From Foetidibacter luteolus (GTDB taxonomy: Bacteria > Bacteroidota > Bacteroidia > Chitinophagales > Chitinophagaceae), in the NCBI RefSeq assembly GCF_009650435.1, contig NZ_VVIP01000012.1:64501-128500 (forward strand): a stretch of DNA of 64,000 nt, written 5' to 3'. Position numbers and translations under genes: made by a program. Positions 8,668 through 16,629 of the stretch are shown here, piece after piece. The notes beneath the pieces were generated by a model. The model ran no database searches, was not told the origin of the DNA, and was given only the letters and a program-made list of their open reading frames with translations. The first letter of the stretch is position 1; the number at the start of each line of letters is the position of its first letter.

Positions 8668-9183
8668 TTAATGACATTTAAAATAATCAAATGGTTCCTG
8701 GCAGTTATTGCAGCGGTACAGCGCCTTACAGGCGGTAGAGCCAAACCGGGAAATCATTACAGTGTTGTAAGAGTTGCATTGCGGGCATTGTATAGCTTCT
8801 TCCTGTTGAAAAAGCGCCGGCGTACATACGGAATGCGATGGCAAAGGCGGTGCAATACCATAAGCTTTTAATTGTTGCTTACCTTTTACGGTTATCCAGT
8901 CCGTCGTCCATGCAGGCGATAAAACAGTGGTAATCTTTACAGGGCTGTAACCTTGCTGCAGCAGCGCCACTTTAATACTCATGCTAATTACATCCATAGC
9001 GGGGCACCCGGTGTAAGTAGGTGTAATAATTACTTCTACGCCGCCATCTTCCGGTAATAAAATTTGCCGCACAATGCCCAGGTCCATCACAGACAATACA
9101 GGAACTTCCGGATCCATCACTGTTTCCAGTATTTGTTGTATGCGTGCTGGGTCTGCTGCGGTATGGTTTTGCTTTACTTTCAT
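8668..9183 (-). CDS. paaD: Phenylacetyl-CoA epoxidase maturation protein PaaD
   Basis: This 171-residue protein has an N-terminal MIP18/DUF59 domain (PTYTGCPAMDVI, Cys60) and a C-terminal zinc ribbon with C133, C136, C158 and C161. That is the standard PaaD architecture (PaaJ in some nomenclatures). PaaD is needed for the 1,2-phenylacetyl-CoA epoxidase and is thought to help assemble its Fe-S or di-iron centres. It is the last gene of the paaABCD operon, 7 bases after paaC. Confidence 0.93.
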   Translation of the reverse strand: MKVKQNHTAADPARIQQILETVMDPEVPVLSVMDLGIVRQILLPEDGGVEVIITPTYTGCPAMDVISMSIKVALLQQGYSPVKITTVLSPAWTTDWITVKGKQQLKAYGIAPPLPSHSVCTPALFQQEEAIQCPQCNSYNTVMISRFGSTACKALYRCNNCQEPFDYFKCH

Positions 9184-9190
9184 CGTAGTG

Positions 9191-9985
9191 CTACCAGTTA
9201 CATCCCGGGTATGTGCGTTGCAGGTATTGCATATCCGTTAGCATTGCTTCAAGATGGTTAGAATGCCTGCCCTGTTTACCACCGGCTGCTGCATATGTAT
9301 CCGCCGGAAGGGCAAGTGTTGCTTCATACAGCGTGTTTGTAATAATGTGCATTACATGTTCCTTCAAAGAAGTAATGTTTATCATAAACTCTGCCGTCAA
9401 AACGATTTCTTCATACTCTACAGGTTCAAACAGTTCGGGCAAAAATGGCCACAGTGTGTTTAGTGCAGCCTGCATTCTTGCGTGGCTTTCTTTGGTACCG
9501 TCACCCAAACGTATTACCCATTCTGCAGACCATTGCAAGTGATACGCCACTTCCTTTACTGCTTTAGATGTAATGGCGGCAAGCTGGCTATCCCCAGTTT
9601 TGGCGAGCAGCGCAAATAACGAGTGCTGGTATGCACTGAACAAAAATTGCCTTGCTATGGTTTTGCCCCAGTCTCCATTGGGCTGCTCTACCAGCAGGCA
9701 GTTTTTATATTCAGCAGTACCCCGCAGGTAGGCAAGGCTGTCTTCCGTTACCGTATTGTTACCCGCATTGTTCATCAGTTCGGCGGCGTATTGATAAAAG
9801 TTTCTTGCCTGGCCAATTAAATCCAGCGCAATGTTGGATATGGCAATATCCTGCTCCAAAGCAGGGCCATGGCCGCACCATTCGCTGTTGCGGTGGCCGA
9901 GTACCAGGGCATTATCTGCCAGGTGCAATATGTAGTTTACCAATTGTATAGCAAGCTTATTTAAAGTTGATAATGTTTGCAGCAA
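9191..9985 (-). CDS. paaC: Phenylacetyl-CoA epoxidase structural subunit PaaC
   Basis: This 264-residue ferritin-like subunit lacks a full di-iron site but forms the heterodimer with catalytic PaaA. Diagnostic stretches are LGHRNSEWCGHGPALEQDIA and IALDLIGQARNFYQYAAEL. The start is uncertain. A TTG at 9985 gives a slightly long N-terminus and is the only start-like codon before the conserved region. An ATG overlapping the paaB stop (TAATG) is out of frame and would give only a 13-codon peptide. paaB lies 12 bases upstream and paaD 7 bases downstream. Confidence 0.93.
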   Translation of the reverse strand: MLQTLSTLNKLAIQLVNYILHLADNALVLGHRNSEWCGHGPALEQDIAISNIALDLIGQARNFYQYAAELMNNAGNNTVTEDSLAYLRGTAEYKNCLLVEQPNGDWGKTIARQFLFSAYQHSLFALLAKTGDSQLAAITSKAVKEVAYHLQWSAEWVIRLGDGTKESHARMQAALNTLWPFLPELFEPVEYEEIVLTAEFMINITSLKEHVMHIITNTLYEATLALPADTYAAAGGKQGRHSNHLEAMLTDMQYLQRTYPGCNW

Positions 9986-9997
9986 AGAATGCCGTCA

Positions 9998-10366
9998 TTA
10001 CATGTGTTTCACTTCCGCCGGTATGTTGTAAAAAGTAGGGTGGCGATACACTTTATCGTTTGCCGGTTCGTAAAGGCTTTCCGCATCGTCGGGGTTGCTG
10101 GCGTGTATATACCGGCTTTCCACCACCCAAATGCTAACGCCTTCCATACGGCGGGTGTAAACATCCCGGGCGTTTTCCATAGCCATTGCCGCATCGGCGG
10201 CATGCAGGCTGCCTGCATGCTTATGGTCAAGCCCCTGTTTGCTGCGGATGAATACTTCCCACAGCGGCCACTCAGTGGCCGGGTTTACGGTAGCGGCCGG
10301 CTGTGGCCCACCAGCATCGCTGCCTGGTATGTCTCCGTAATAATATTTCGATATATATAAACGCAT
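9998..10366 (-). CDS. paaB: Phenylacetyl-CoA epoxidase subunit PaaB
   Basis: This small 122-residue subunit links two PaaAC heterodimers in the ring-epoxidising monooxygenase. Typical features are WEVFIRSKQGLDHKHAGSLH, the segment AMENARDVYTRR and the VWVVES-type strand (SIWVVESRYI). It is separated from paaA by 192 bases that hold an R2 structured repeat on the opposite strand, which is unusual because paaA and paaB are normally nearly contiguous. Translation starts at the ATG at 10366. Confidence 0.93.
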   Translation of the reverse strand: MRLYISKYYYGDIPGSDAGGPQPAATVNPATEWPLWEVFIRSKQGLDHKHAGSLHAADAAMAMENARDVYTRRMEGVSIWVVESRYIHASNPDDAESLYEPANDKVYRHPTFYNIPAEVKHM

Positions 10367-10427
10367 AGCTGAAGTATTTAATGCCTGCCGCTTTTGCGGG
10401 GCGATGTTTATCTAATGTTATTACGCT

Positions 10428-10552
10428 GTGTCACCTCCCGCGCCAGGGATTGCAGCGGATACCCCGGTGAAGCCATGGCAGCCGGGCCTTTGTGCCGGAG
10501 TATGAGCGGAAAGCCCGGTGCCCATCGCCTTAGCGTGGGCAGGCGCCCTGCC
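10428..10552 (+). repeat. R2-family structured repeat (copy B), inside the paa operon
   Basis: A conserved GTGTCACC leader is followed by the outer helix GCGCC (10440) / GGCGC (10542), a CCCCGG / CCGGAG central hairpin, and a 3' hairpin GCCCA / TGGGC. It reads antisense to paaA-paaB and ends 6 bases before the paaA stop codon. Confidence 0.82.
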
Positions 10553-10558
10553 TTATTT

Positions 10559-11509
10559 TTAAGCGGCAGCAGGCTTAGCTATACTTTGCTCCTGCTCTTT
10601 CCTTTTTGTCGCGTAGGCAACAGCCGCCTCCCGCACCCAGGCGCCATCGTTCCAGGCCTTTTGCCTGGCTTCCAAACGCTCTTTGTTGCAGGGGCCGTTG
10701 CCATTAACCACCTGCCAGAACTGCTGCCAGTTAATAACCCCAAAATCGTAGTGGCCGGTCTGTTCGTTGTACTTCAAATCCGGGTCGGGCAACTGCAGGC
10801 CAAGGGTTTTAACCTGCACAGCACAGATGTCAACAAATTTCTGCCGCAGTTCATCGTTGGTAAAACGCTTTATTTTCCACTGCACGCTTTGCGCCGTGTG
10901 CGGCGATGCATCGTCTGGCGGGCCAAACATCATTAAGCTGGGCCACCACCAGCGGTTAATGGCATCCTGCGCCATATTGCGTTGTTGCTGCGTACCACGG
11001 CAAAGGGTAAGTAAAATATCAAAACCCTGCCGCTGGTGAAAGCTTTCCTCCTTACATATGCGCACCATGGCACGGGCATACGGCCCGTAGGAGGTACGGC
11101 ACAAAGGCACCTGGTTTATAATGGCAGCGCCATCCACCAGCCAGCCAATGGCGCCTATATCGGCCCAGGTAAGGGTGGGATAATTAAAAATAGAAGAATA
11201 TTTGGCCTTGCCGCTAAGCAGTTGCTCTGTCATTTCATCCCTGCTGATGCCTAAAGTTTCGGTGGCGGAATACAGGTAAAGGCCGTGGCCGGCTTCATCC
11301 TGCACTTTGGCCAGCAGTATGGCCTTTCTTTTTAATGTTGGCGCCCGGGTAATCCAGTTGCCTTCTGGCAGCATGCCTACTATCTCGCTATGGGCGTGCT
11401 GGCTAATTTGCCGTATAAGCGTTTGCCGGTATTTATCGGGCATCCAGTCTTTGGGCTCAATTTTAATTTCTTTATTTATTTTATCCATGAACCGAGCATC
11501 CATAGCCAT
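10559..11509 (-). CDS. paaA: Phenylacetyl-CoA epoxidase catalytic subunit PaaA
   Basis: This 316-residue di-iron oxygenase subunit epoxidises the phenylacetyl-CoA ring using O2. Ligand regions are [13 protein letters not shown] and [12 protein letters not shown], matching the ExxH motifs of the family. The ATG at 11509 (or the ATG two codons later) fits the known length of about 310; the open frame further upstream adds 24 atypical residues. It is the first gene of the paaABCD operon and is divergent from the ECF sigma factor gene, with an inverted repeat between them. The reductase subunit PaaE is not in the window. Confidence 0.94.
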   Translation of the reverse strand: MAMDARFMDKINKEIKIEPKDWMPDKYRQTLIRQISQHAHSEIVGMLPEGNWITRAPTLKRKAILLAKVQDEAGHGLYLYSATETLGISRDEMTEQLLSGKAKYSSIFNYPTLTWADIGAIGWLVDGAAIINQVPLCRTSYGPYARAMVRICKEESFHQRQGFDILLTLCRGTQQQRNMAQDAINRWWWPSLMMFGPPDDASPHTAQSVQWKIKRFTNDELRQKFVDICAVQVKTLGLQLPDPDLKYNEQTGHYDFGVINWQQFWQVVNGNGPCNKERLEARQKAWNDGAWVREAAVAYATKRKEQEQSIAKPAAA

Positions 11510-11640
11510 GTTTTTAAAAAAGGTTAGAACTATTGCCGGTAAAACCGTTATTTTGTTAGCGGAACCAAAGAACGCTTTCAAAATTAAGCATTTAATATCT
11601 GTGACTAACGCCTGTTAGCCGGCATCTTATGAATAATACT

Positions 11641-11672
11641 AAAATTATTTTATCCGATGCATCAATAATTTT
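11641..11672. promoter_or_regulatory. Inverted repeat between paaA and the sigma factor gene
   Basis: AAAATTATT and AATAATTTT are perfect 9-bp arms separated by 14 bases, in the divergent promoter region. It could bind a regulator of either gene; no regulator gene of the PaaR type is adjacent. Confidence 0.35.
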
Positions 11673-11712
11673 ATCATTTTTGCCTTAGATATGGATTGCT
11701 CCATTTGAAGTT

Positions 11713-12306
11713 ATGCTTGAAGGATTGCTATTAATACAACAGCGTATTGCCCATGGTGAAGAACAGGCGCTTGCCGAACTTTACCAGCATTTCCACAAAA
11801 AACTGCAGCATTTTGCCAAGGCTATTGTGAGGAACGAGGAAACAGCGGAAGAGCTGGTGGAAGACGTATTTGTAAAACTCTGGTGCAACCGCAACCGCAT
11901 TGCCTCTATTGAAAACCTTACGGTTTACCTGTATGTGGCGGTAAAAAACAAATCGCTTAACACACTCTCCCGCAAAGCTACAGAGCTGGTAAGCAAGGGT
12001 TTTGATTTTTTGGACATTGATATTGACGACAACACGCCCGGCCCGCAGGATTTAATGATTACCGCGGAAATGATGCAACGCATGAATAAGGCCATAGACG
12101 CCCTGCCGCCCCGCTGCAAAATGATCTTTAAACTTGTTCGTGAAGATGGGCTGAAGTACAAAGAAGTGGCTGAAATTCTCAACATATCCGTAAATACCAT
12201 AGATGCGCAAATGGCCATAGCTGTTAAGCGTATTTGCACCGCCCTCAACATTAATTACAGCAGCAAAACTTTCGACCATACAACGGTAAGCCAAAACCAC
12301 CGGTAG
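11713..12306 (+). CDS. ECF-type RNA polymerase sigma factor, Bacteroidetes family
   Basis: This 197-residue sigma-70 family protein has only regions 2 and 4. Region 2 is in EETAEELVEDVFVKLWCNRNRI (core binding and -10 recognition), and region 4 helix-turn-helix is in LKYKEVAEILNISVNTIDAQM. It belongs to the type usually paired with a FecR anti-sigma factor upstream of a SusCD locus. Here no FecR follows; the next gene is cdsA, 142 bases downstream. It may be an orphan or be controlled by an unlinked anti-sigma factor. The targets are unknown. Confidence 0.9.
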   Translation: MLEGLLLIQQRIAHGEEQALAELYQHFHKKLQHFAKAIVRNEETAEELVEDVFVKLWCNRNRIASIENLTVYLYVAVKNKSLNTLSRKATELVSKGFDFLDIDIDDNTPGPQDLMITAEMMQRMNKAIDALPPRCKMIFKLVREDGLKYKEVAEILNISVNTIDAQMAIAVKRICTALNINYSSKTFDHTTVSQNHR

Positions 12307-12448
12307 TTTTCCAAAATGTTTTTACACTAATGCCTGGCATTCTTTTGTTAACGCTGTGCACTTTAAGCTATTCATGGCATTTAGCAGTTTTTCCATTCAT
12401 TTTCAACAAAAAAATCGTACTTCGTAGTTCAACAATGTTTGTTGCTTC

Positions 12449-13330
12449 ATGGCTTTCAACATCCAAACTTTTAAAACCCGGGCATTAACGGCAGTGGTAT
12501 TTGTGCTGGTAATGCTGGCAGGTTTATTTACCGGCCACTGGACATTTCTTATTCTTTTTTCCATTATACATTTTGGCTGCTGGTTTGAATACCAGAAACT
12601 GATTGGCTTGATTGATCCCGATTATAGAGACATTACCGCGTTTCACAAATACGGCGTTATGATTGCCGGCTGGAGTTTTATGCTCTGGATGACCAGCAAT
12701 ATTTACAGCCTGGGCAACATAACCCTGCATGAAATTGGCTGGTGGCTGATGCTTATTTTTGTAATTGCGCTGCCACTCATTGAAATACTGTTAAGCAAAA
12801 ACCTGTTTATTAAAAACATAGGTTATTCTTTCCTTGGCCTGCTTTATATATCGTTAAGCTGGGGCTTGCTGGTAAACCTGCGCAGTATGTACAGCAGCGG
12901 GCTTTTTGCCAGTGTTGATATAGGCCTTTTAATACCCCTGCTTATTATTTTCTCCATTTGGATAAATGACACCATGGCTTACATTGTGGGCTCACTGATT
13001 GGTAAAACGCCATTCTCCAAAATCTCTCCTAAAAAAACCTGGGAAGGTACCCTGGGCGGGGCTATACTGGCCATTGCCACCATTACCCTGGTGGGGTATT
13101 ATGGCTTTGGTTTTACAGACTATGTTACGTTAATTGTTGTATCAGCTATCGCGGCGGTGTTTGGCACTGCCGGGGATTTGCTGGAAAGTAAACTTAAAAG
13201 GCTGGCAGGCGTTAAAGACAGTGGCAGCCTTATGCCTGGCCACGGTGGCTACCTTGACAGGTTTGACAGCTTGTTACTTGCCACGCCCTTTGTATGGTTG
13301 TACGTACGTTTTTTCATCCTGGATTATTGA
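12449..13330 (+). CDS. cdsA: Phosphatidate cytidylyltransferase
   Basis: This 293-residue polytopic inner-membrane enzyme makes CDP-diacylglycerol from CTP and phosphatidic acid. The CTP_transf_1 signature is intact near the C-terminus (SPKKTWEGTLGG, then GDLLESKLKR and KDSGSLMPGHGGYLDRFDS). It is followed after an R2 copy by psd, so the window holds two steps of phosphatidylethanolamine synthesis; pssA is not present. The length is normal. Confidence 0.95.
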   Translation: MAFNIQTFKTRALTAVVFVLVMLAGLFTGHWTFLILFSIIHFGCWFEYQKLIGLIDPDYRDITAFHKYGVMIAGWSFMLWMTSNIYSLGNITLHEIGWWLMLIFVIALPLIEILLSKNLFIKNIGYSFLGLLYISLSWGLLVNLRSMYSSGLFASVDIGLLIPLLIIFSIWINDTMAYIVGSLIGKTPFSKISPKKTWEGTLGGAILAIATITLVGYYGFGFTDYVTLIVVSAIAAVFGTAGDLLESKLKRLAGVKDSGSLMPGHGGYLDRFDSLLLATPFVWLYVRFFILDY

Positions 13331-13337
13331 GATTTTA

Positions 13338-13467
13338 TTTTTTGGGGCTTTCACCTGTAAAGCGTTAGCTCAACTTTGGTCCCGGCTTTTCGCTGCAAGT
13401 CCTCACCACTCGTTCCTCGTGGTTGCGGGCTTTCCGCTTCAATCCGGCAGCCATTCAACTGCGGGAA
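13338..13467 (-). repeat. R2-family structured repeat, minus-strand variant (copy H)
   Basis: The core 13378-13457 is 78/80 identical to copy G, 12 kb away. On the minus strand it shows GGATTGAAGCGG and AGCGAAAAGCC with an ACCAC / GTGGT hairpin. It fills the cdsA-psd gap. Confidence 0.75.
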
Positions 13468-13581
13468 TGCTATTAAGCGATAGCTCACAACCATTGTTCA
13501 TCATCAGCAGGCAGTTTTGGCATAACTCACCTATCCGGCTATCATATATCTTCCCTTATCTTTGGCGCTTAATTATATCCA

Positions 13582-14238
13582 ATGACCATTCACAGAGAGG
13601 GTTACAAGTCTATCGCAATCGCCGCTTTAATTTTCGGGTTGATAAACCTGTTATCCTTTTATTTCCTCAGCGCCCAAATACCCTGGCTAGCCACGATAAT
13701 ATTCATAATAACGCTGTTTTTGTTCCTGTTTATTATTTCTTTTTTCCGCATACCCAAAAGGCTGCTTACCATAGATGCCGGAAAAGTAATTTGTCCCGCA
13801 GATGGCAAAGTGGTGGTTATTGAAGAAATTACTGATACGGAATACTACAACGACCGCCGCATACAGGTAAGTATATTTATGAGCCCCGCCAACGTGCATG
13901 TAAACCGTAATGCGGTTTCTGGTAAGGTTAAGTACAGCCAGTACCATAAGGGTAAATACCTGGTGGCATGGCACCCAAAATCATCCACTGAAAATGAGCG
14001 CCACAGCGTGGTAATAGAAAATGATAATGGAAGTATACTGGTAAAACAAATTGCCGGCGCCCTTGCCAAACGCATTTGCAACTATCTTAAGCCTGGAGAT
14101 ATTGTTACCCAGGGCACAGAAATGGGCTTTATAAAATTCGGCAGCCGGGTTGACGTATTGCTGCCGCTTACGGCTAAAGTGCAGGTGCAGCTAAACCAGG
14201 CCGTGCAGGGCGGGGTAACGGTGCTGGCTACTATGTAA
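13582..14238 (+). CDS. psd: Phosphatidylserine decarboxylase, short type
   Basis: This 218-residue proenzyme has two N-terminal membrane segments (~8-55). The processing site is in IKFGSRVDVLLP (about residues 190-201), where cleavage before Ser produces the pyruvoyl cofactor. The conserved MSPANVHVNR and the HPK-type stretch WHPKSSTENER are present. It decarboxylates phosphatidylserine to phosphatidylethanolamine at the inner membrane. The length fits the short 'archaetidylserine decarboxylase-like' group common in Bacteroidetes. It lies downstream of cdsA, and a shared promoter is possible but not shown. Confidence 0.93.
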   Translation: MTIHREGYKSIAIAALIFGLINLLSFYFLSAQIPWLATIIFIITLFLFLFIISFFRIPKRLLTIDAGKVICPADGKVVVIEEITDTEYYNDRRIQVSIFMSPANVHVNRNAVSGKVKYSQYHKGKYLVAWHPKSSTENERHSVVIENDNGSILVKQIAGALAKRICNYLKPGDIVTQGTEMGFIKFGSRVDVLLPLTAKVQVQLNQAVQGGVTVLATM

Positions 14239-14258
14239 AAGCTCTGTAGTAAAAAATA

Positions 14259-14726
14259 TTAACGATAGTTCTTCAATATCACCTCAATACGTTCATCCGG
14301 AACTAAATCAGTAGAATCAATTAATTCTATTCCCGAAAAATCGGCGTGAGTGGTATTAATAATAAAATTAAAAGCTTCGGGCAATACAGCGGAAGGCACT
14401 TTTAGTATTAAAGCCTTTTTCTCGTCATACCATTTATCGCCCAAAGGCTGGCATTTGGAGTAATCATGAAAATCCCTCCATCCTTCTGGTAAATCTTCAA
14501 CACTTATTTCATTTACAGATGCTTCAGCGGGAATGTTGATGAACATGATCCTGAAATCCCGGTTAAACCCAACACCCTGCCTTCTCACCATATTTTCAAG
14601 AAATGCCAGGGCGATGGATTCTGCGGTATAGATAACTTTCCTGCCGTCGGTATTCCACCGGCCCTTCAACCCAGATGCAAATAAACTACTGCTATAATTT
14701 TTGTGTACAATCCTGTAAGCAAGCAT
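14259..14726 (-). CDS. RES-domain toxin
   Basis: This 155-residue RES protein is named for its conserved Arg, Glu and Ser. The Arg is in GRWNTDG near residue 22, the Glu in YTAESIALAFLE near 40, and the domain continues to LPEGWRDFHDY and GDKWYDE. Characterised RES toxins are related to ADP-ribosyltransferases and deplete NAD+ or modify targets. The ATG at 14726 starts 9 bases after the antitoxin stop; an in-frame TTG two codons earlier is less likely. The pairing with an upstream Xre/ParS-type antitoxin on the same strand is the standard type II arrangement. Confidence 0.9.
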   Translation of the reverse strand: MLAYRIVHKNYSSSLFASGLKGRWNTDGRKVIYTAESIALAFLENMVRRQGVGFNRDFRIMFINIPAEASVNEISVEDLPEGWRDFHDYSKCQPLGDKWYDEKKALILKVPSAVLPEAFNFIINTTHADFSGIELIDSTDLVPDERIEVILKNYR

Positions 14727-14735
14727 AAACAAATA

Positions 14736-15167
14736 TTAAGCAGGGTAACCTTGTGCTATTTTATCAAGCTCATCCATCAATAAATCCACGCCGCCGGGTG
14801 TGGTAATCCAATCTTCCGGCTTTTCGTCAGAATTCCAAAAACTCTTTTTCAACCAATAATTAAATTCGTCTACGTTTCCGAAAATCTCTTCTCCTTTTTC
14901 AAACAGTGCAATAAGCTTAAGCAGGTGCTCACTGTAAGACGGCTCAAGGACTTTTTTTTGATCTTTATAGTTACTAATAGTTCTGGAAGTAAGGTTAATA
15001 ATGCTTGCCAGCTTTTTCTCCGGCATATTAATGGCCTCAGCAAAATCATAAAAAATACTGGTCTTTACTCCTTTACGGGCCGTATTTACAATAGAGTAAA
15101 GATTTGTTACTCCAAGGTTTTTAAACCTTTGTTTCACAGATAACGCGGTAGAAGTTGAAACTGCCAT
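14736..15167 (-). CDS. Xre/MbcA/ParS-type antitoxin
   Basis: This 143-residue antitoxin has an N-terminal helix-turn-helix (KKLASIINLTSRTISNYKDQ, ~51-70) and a C-terminal toxin-binding domain. The latter contains LFEKGEEIFGNVDEFNYWL and ends near GGVDLLMDELDKIAQG. It should bind the RES protein and repress the operon. A 32-bp perfect palindrome ending 23 bases upstream of the ATG is the likely operator. The gene is translated directly ahead of the toxin. Confidence 0.9.
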   Translation of the reverse strand: MAVSTSTALSVKQRFKNLGVTNLYSIVNTARKGVKTSIFYDFAEAINMPEKKLASIINLTSRTISNYKDQKKVLEPSYSEHLLKLIALFEKGEEIFGNVDEFNYWLKKSFWNSDEKPEDWITTPGGVDLLMDELDKIAQGYPA

Positions 15168-15189
15168 AAGTTTCGTTTTTCCAAAAATA

Positions 15190-15221
15190 GAAATTTTTCT
15201 TCTTTAAAGAAGAAAAATTTC
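15190..15221. promoter_or_regulatory. 32-bp perfect palindrome, operator of the RES/Xre pair
   Basis: Arms GAAATTTTTCTTC and GAAGAAAAATTTC flank a TTTAAA centre with no mismatch. It lies between the queA terminator and the antitoxin start, where the operon's promoter must be. Operator function is inferred. Confidence 0.75.
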
Positions 15222-15233
15222 TTTATCACATTC

Positions 15234-15269
15234 AAAAAAGAGGCCGCATTCGCGGCCTCCACTTTTTTA
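15234..15269. terminator. Bidirectional intrinsic terminator after queA
   Basis: GAGGCCGC and GCGGCCTC form a perfect 8-bp stem (15240-15259) with an ATTC loop. There is a run of six A before it (U run on the minus strand) and TTTTTT after it. It terminates queA on the minus strand and insulates the toxin-antitoxin promoter. Confidence 0.9.
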
Positions 15270-15283
15270 TTTCTACACCACTT

Positions 15284-16333
15284 TTAAATTACCAGCATAG
15301 CGTCGCCGTAAGTAAAGAAGCGGTATTTGTCTTTAATGGCTTTTTTGTAGGCTTCGTTGGCCAGGTCGTAACCGGCAAAAGCGCAAACCATAATCAGCAG
15401 GCTGGTTTTGGGCAGGTGCAGGTTGGTAACCAGGCTGTCTGCCACGTTAAACTGGTATGGCGGGTGGATAAAGATGTTCGTCCAGCCTTCGCTTGGTTTT
15501 AAAAGCTTTTGTGCGGTAAAGCTGGTTTCCATAGCCCTCATGGTGGTTGTGCCTATGGAACAAACGCGATGGCCGGTTTCTTTGGCCTTGTTTACAATTT
15601 TGCAGGCCTCATCATCAATACGGTAATATTCCGCGTCCATTTTATGCTTGCTCAAATCTTCCACTTCAATAGGCCTGAAAGTACCCAGGCCTGTATGCAG
15701 TGTAAGTTCCGCAAAGCGAATGCCTTTTATCTCGCAACGTTTAATTAATTCCTTGCTAAAGTGCAGGCCTGCTGTAGGGGCGGCAACAGCACCTTCGTGT
15801 TTGGCGTAAACGGTTTGGTAACGCTCTTTATCTTCATCATCAGGTTTACGCTTAATGTATTTGGGTAGTGGTGTTTCTCCCAAAAATTCCAGCATTTTTT
15901 TAAAGCTCTCATCATCGCTGTCCCACAAAAAACGGATGGTACGGCCCCGGCTGGTGGTGTTGTCAATAACTTCGGCTACCAGTTCATCGTTCTCGCCAAA
16001 GTACAGTTTGTTGCCCACACGAATTTTACGTGCAGGGTCAACAATCACATCCCACAGGCGGTTGGGCTTATTCAGCTCACGCAGCAGGAAAACTTCAATT
16101 TTGGCGCCGGTTTTTTCTTTACGGCCATACATGCGGGCAGGAAAAACCTTGGTATTGTTAACTACAAAAACATCTTTATCATCAAAATAGTCGAGGATAT
16201 CTTTAAAATTCTTGTCTTCTATCTGGCCGGTTTTCCTATGCACAACCATCATTCTGCTGTCTTCGCGTCTTTTTGTGGGATTCTGGGCTATCAGATTAAG
16301 AGGCAGATCGAACCTGAACTGTGATAATTTCAT
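15284..16333 (-). CDS. queA: tRNA S-adenosylmethionine ribosyltransferase-isomerase QueA
   Basis: This 349-residue enzyme transfers the ribosyl group of SAM to preQ1 in tRNA anticodons to form epoxyqueuosine. Signatures are [20 protein letters not shown] at the N-terminus, [37 protein letters not shown] and [11 protein letters not shown]. The length is normal and the start at 16333 matches the family's [12 protein letters not shown] opening. It is followed by a strong terminator. Confidence 0.96.
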   Translation of the reverse strand: MKLSQFRFDLPLNLIAQNPTKRREDSRMMVVHRKTGQIEDKNFKDILDYFDDKDVFVVNNTKVFPARMYGRKEKTGAKIEVFLLRELNKPNRLWDVIVDPARKIRVGNKLYFGENDELVAEVIDNTTSRGRTIRFLWDSDDESFKKMLEFLGETPLPKYIKRKPDDEDKERYQTVYAKHEGAVAAPTAGLHFSKELIKRCEIKGIRFAELTLHTGLGTFRPIEVEDLSKHKMDAEYYRIDDEACKIVNKAKETGHRVCSIGTTTMRAMETSFTAQKLLKPSEGWTNIFIHPPYQFNVADSLVTNLHLPKTSLLIMVCAFAGYDLANEAYKKAIKDKYRFFTYGDAMLVI

Positions 16334-16629
16334 CTTTTTCTGTTTGTTTGCTTTGCTGAAGGAGTAACCATCCTGTTAAGGCGGGCAGTTTTTAGCGGCT
16401 GATACCAGCGAACTGACAAACCCGGGATTGGTTATTCCATGTGACTACCGTTATTGTAATAGGCCACATGCAGTCCGCCGCCGCCTTACGGGGCAGCTTA
16501 CGTCATGTTAAGGCATGATTCTAAAAGTGGGCAAAGGTAAGACATTAAAAGTTAATTCGGTGAAAAACTATTAGCCCTCTCCGTGTTTTACCATTGGGCT
16601 GTACGCTTTGGCCTGATTTAATGGGTTTT
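16334..16629. other. Intergenic region upstream of queA
   Basis: This stretch of 296 bases contains the queA promoter region and no recognisable ORF or repeat. The pair CATGTG near 16439 and CACATG near 16465 is the only short inverted repeat seen. Confidence 0.4.

Noticed and set aside
10428..10552. R2 copy B as a protein-coding insert in frame with paaB
   Set aside because: It contains stop codons in the paaB frames on the minus strand, and the covarying stems explain its conservation better.
9213..11618. Several + strand open frames opposite paaA, paaB and paaC (60-180 codons)
   Set aside because: They are antisense shadows of strongly conserved paa genes, with Cys- and Arg-rich compositions typical of the reverse frame.
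13134..13823. 229-codon + strand open frame overlapping cdsA and psd
   Set aside because: It runs across the 3' end of cdsA and the 5' part of psd in another frame and translates an R2 copy; both overlapped genes are certain.
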